Shown: positions 5,090-5,170 of the stretch, piece by piece
Position numbering within the stretch: position 1 is the first letter of the stretch
Layout of the letters: each line of letters opens with the position of its first letter
Source: an uncultured Caryophanales bacterium
GTDB taxonomy: Bacteria; Bacillota_I; Bacilli_A; RF39; UBA660
Assembly: GCA_946414975.1 (NCBI GenBank)
Contig: CAMKQS010000080.1
Location: 1-5,170 of the forward strand
Direction: 5' to 3'
Length of the DNA stretch: 5,170 nt
Program-made: the position numbers and the translations under genes
Notes under the pieces: model-generated
Database searches by the model: none
What the model was told of the DNA's origin: nothing
Seen by the model: only the letters and a program-made list of their open reading frames with translations

Positions 5090-5170
5090 GTATTGTTATT
5101 TTACTAATTCTATATTTTATGATTAATTTATGATAATGTCTTAAGTAATAACTTTGGAAAATGTCTCAAA
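5090..5170. other. Unassigned AT-rich edge sequence with a short repeated motif
   Basis: No open frame, RNA gene or terminator can be supported in these 81 bases. AATGTCT(T/C)AA occurs twice, at 5135-5144 and 5160-5169, with a 25-bp period. It could be part of an operator or of the end of an element lying beyond the window, but the piece is too short to decide. Confidence 0.35.

Overview
The window is very AT-rich. All genes use A/T-ending codons, Trp is encoded by TGG, and none of the five visible stop codons is TGA. The proteins are rich in Lys, Asn and Ile. Together with a HrcA-type CIRCE operator and strong AGGAGG/GGTGAT ribosome binding sites, this suggests a low-GC Gram-positive lineage, such as a Bacilli or uncultured Mollicute-related gut bacterium. 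That assignment is inference; no taxonomic marker is present.

Left part (1-1098). A leftward gene runs off the left edge, and its first 17 residues match HtpG (Hsp90). It has its own sigma-A-type promoter, with a CIRCE heat-shock operator between promoter and ribosome binding site. Back to back with it is a near-perfect rightward promoter (TTGACA, 17 nt, TATAAT with extended -10). Between the two -35 boxes lie two exact 28-bp direct repeats of unknown role. The rightward transcript starts with a yybP-ykoY (manganese) riboswitch whose P1 3' strand is shared with an intrinsic terminator. It therefore looks like a metal-ON transcriptional switch. Its only downstream gene is an unrecognised 220-residue membrane-anchored protein with two copies of a YEH...YH(D/E)GY domain. 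This is not one of the transporters this riboswitch class usually controls, and it is the most interesting item here. A strong bidirectional terminator separates it from the leftward genes that follow.

Right part (1118-5090). Four leftward genes form a tight cluster, in transcription order: a histidine phosphatase (phosphoglycerate mutase-like), a single-pass membrane protein with a five-Cys outer domain, a 490-residue Lys/Asn/Glu-rich coiled-coil protein, and the tRNA dihydrouridine synthase DusB. The first two are translationally coupled. The last two are 14 nt apart and probably share a promoter just upstream of the coiled-coil gene. The cluster shares the terminator at 1066-1098 with the riboswitch unit. 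The last ~80 bases carry no supported gene, only a short repeated motif.

Three start codons differ from the longest open frames: the coiled-coil gene is placed at ATG 3582, the membrane gene at ATG 4403, and dusB starts with TTG at 2095.
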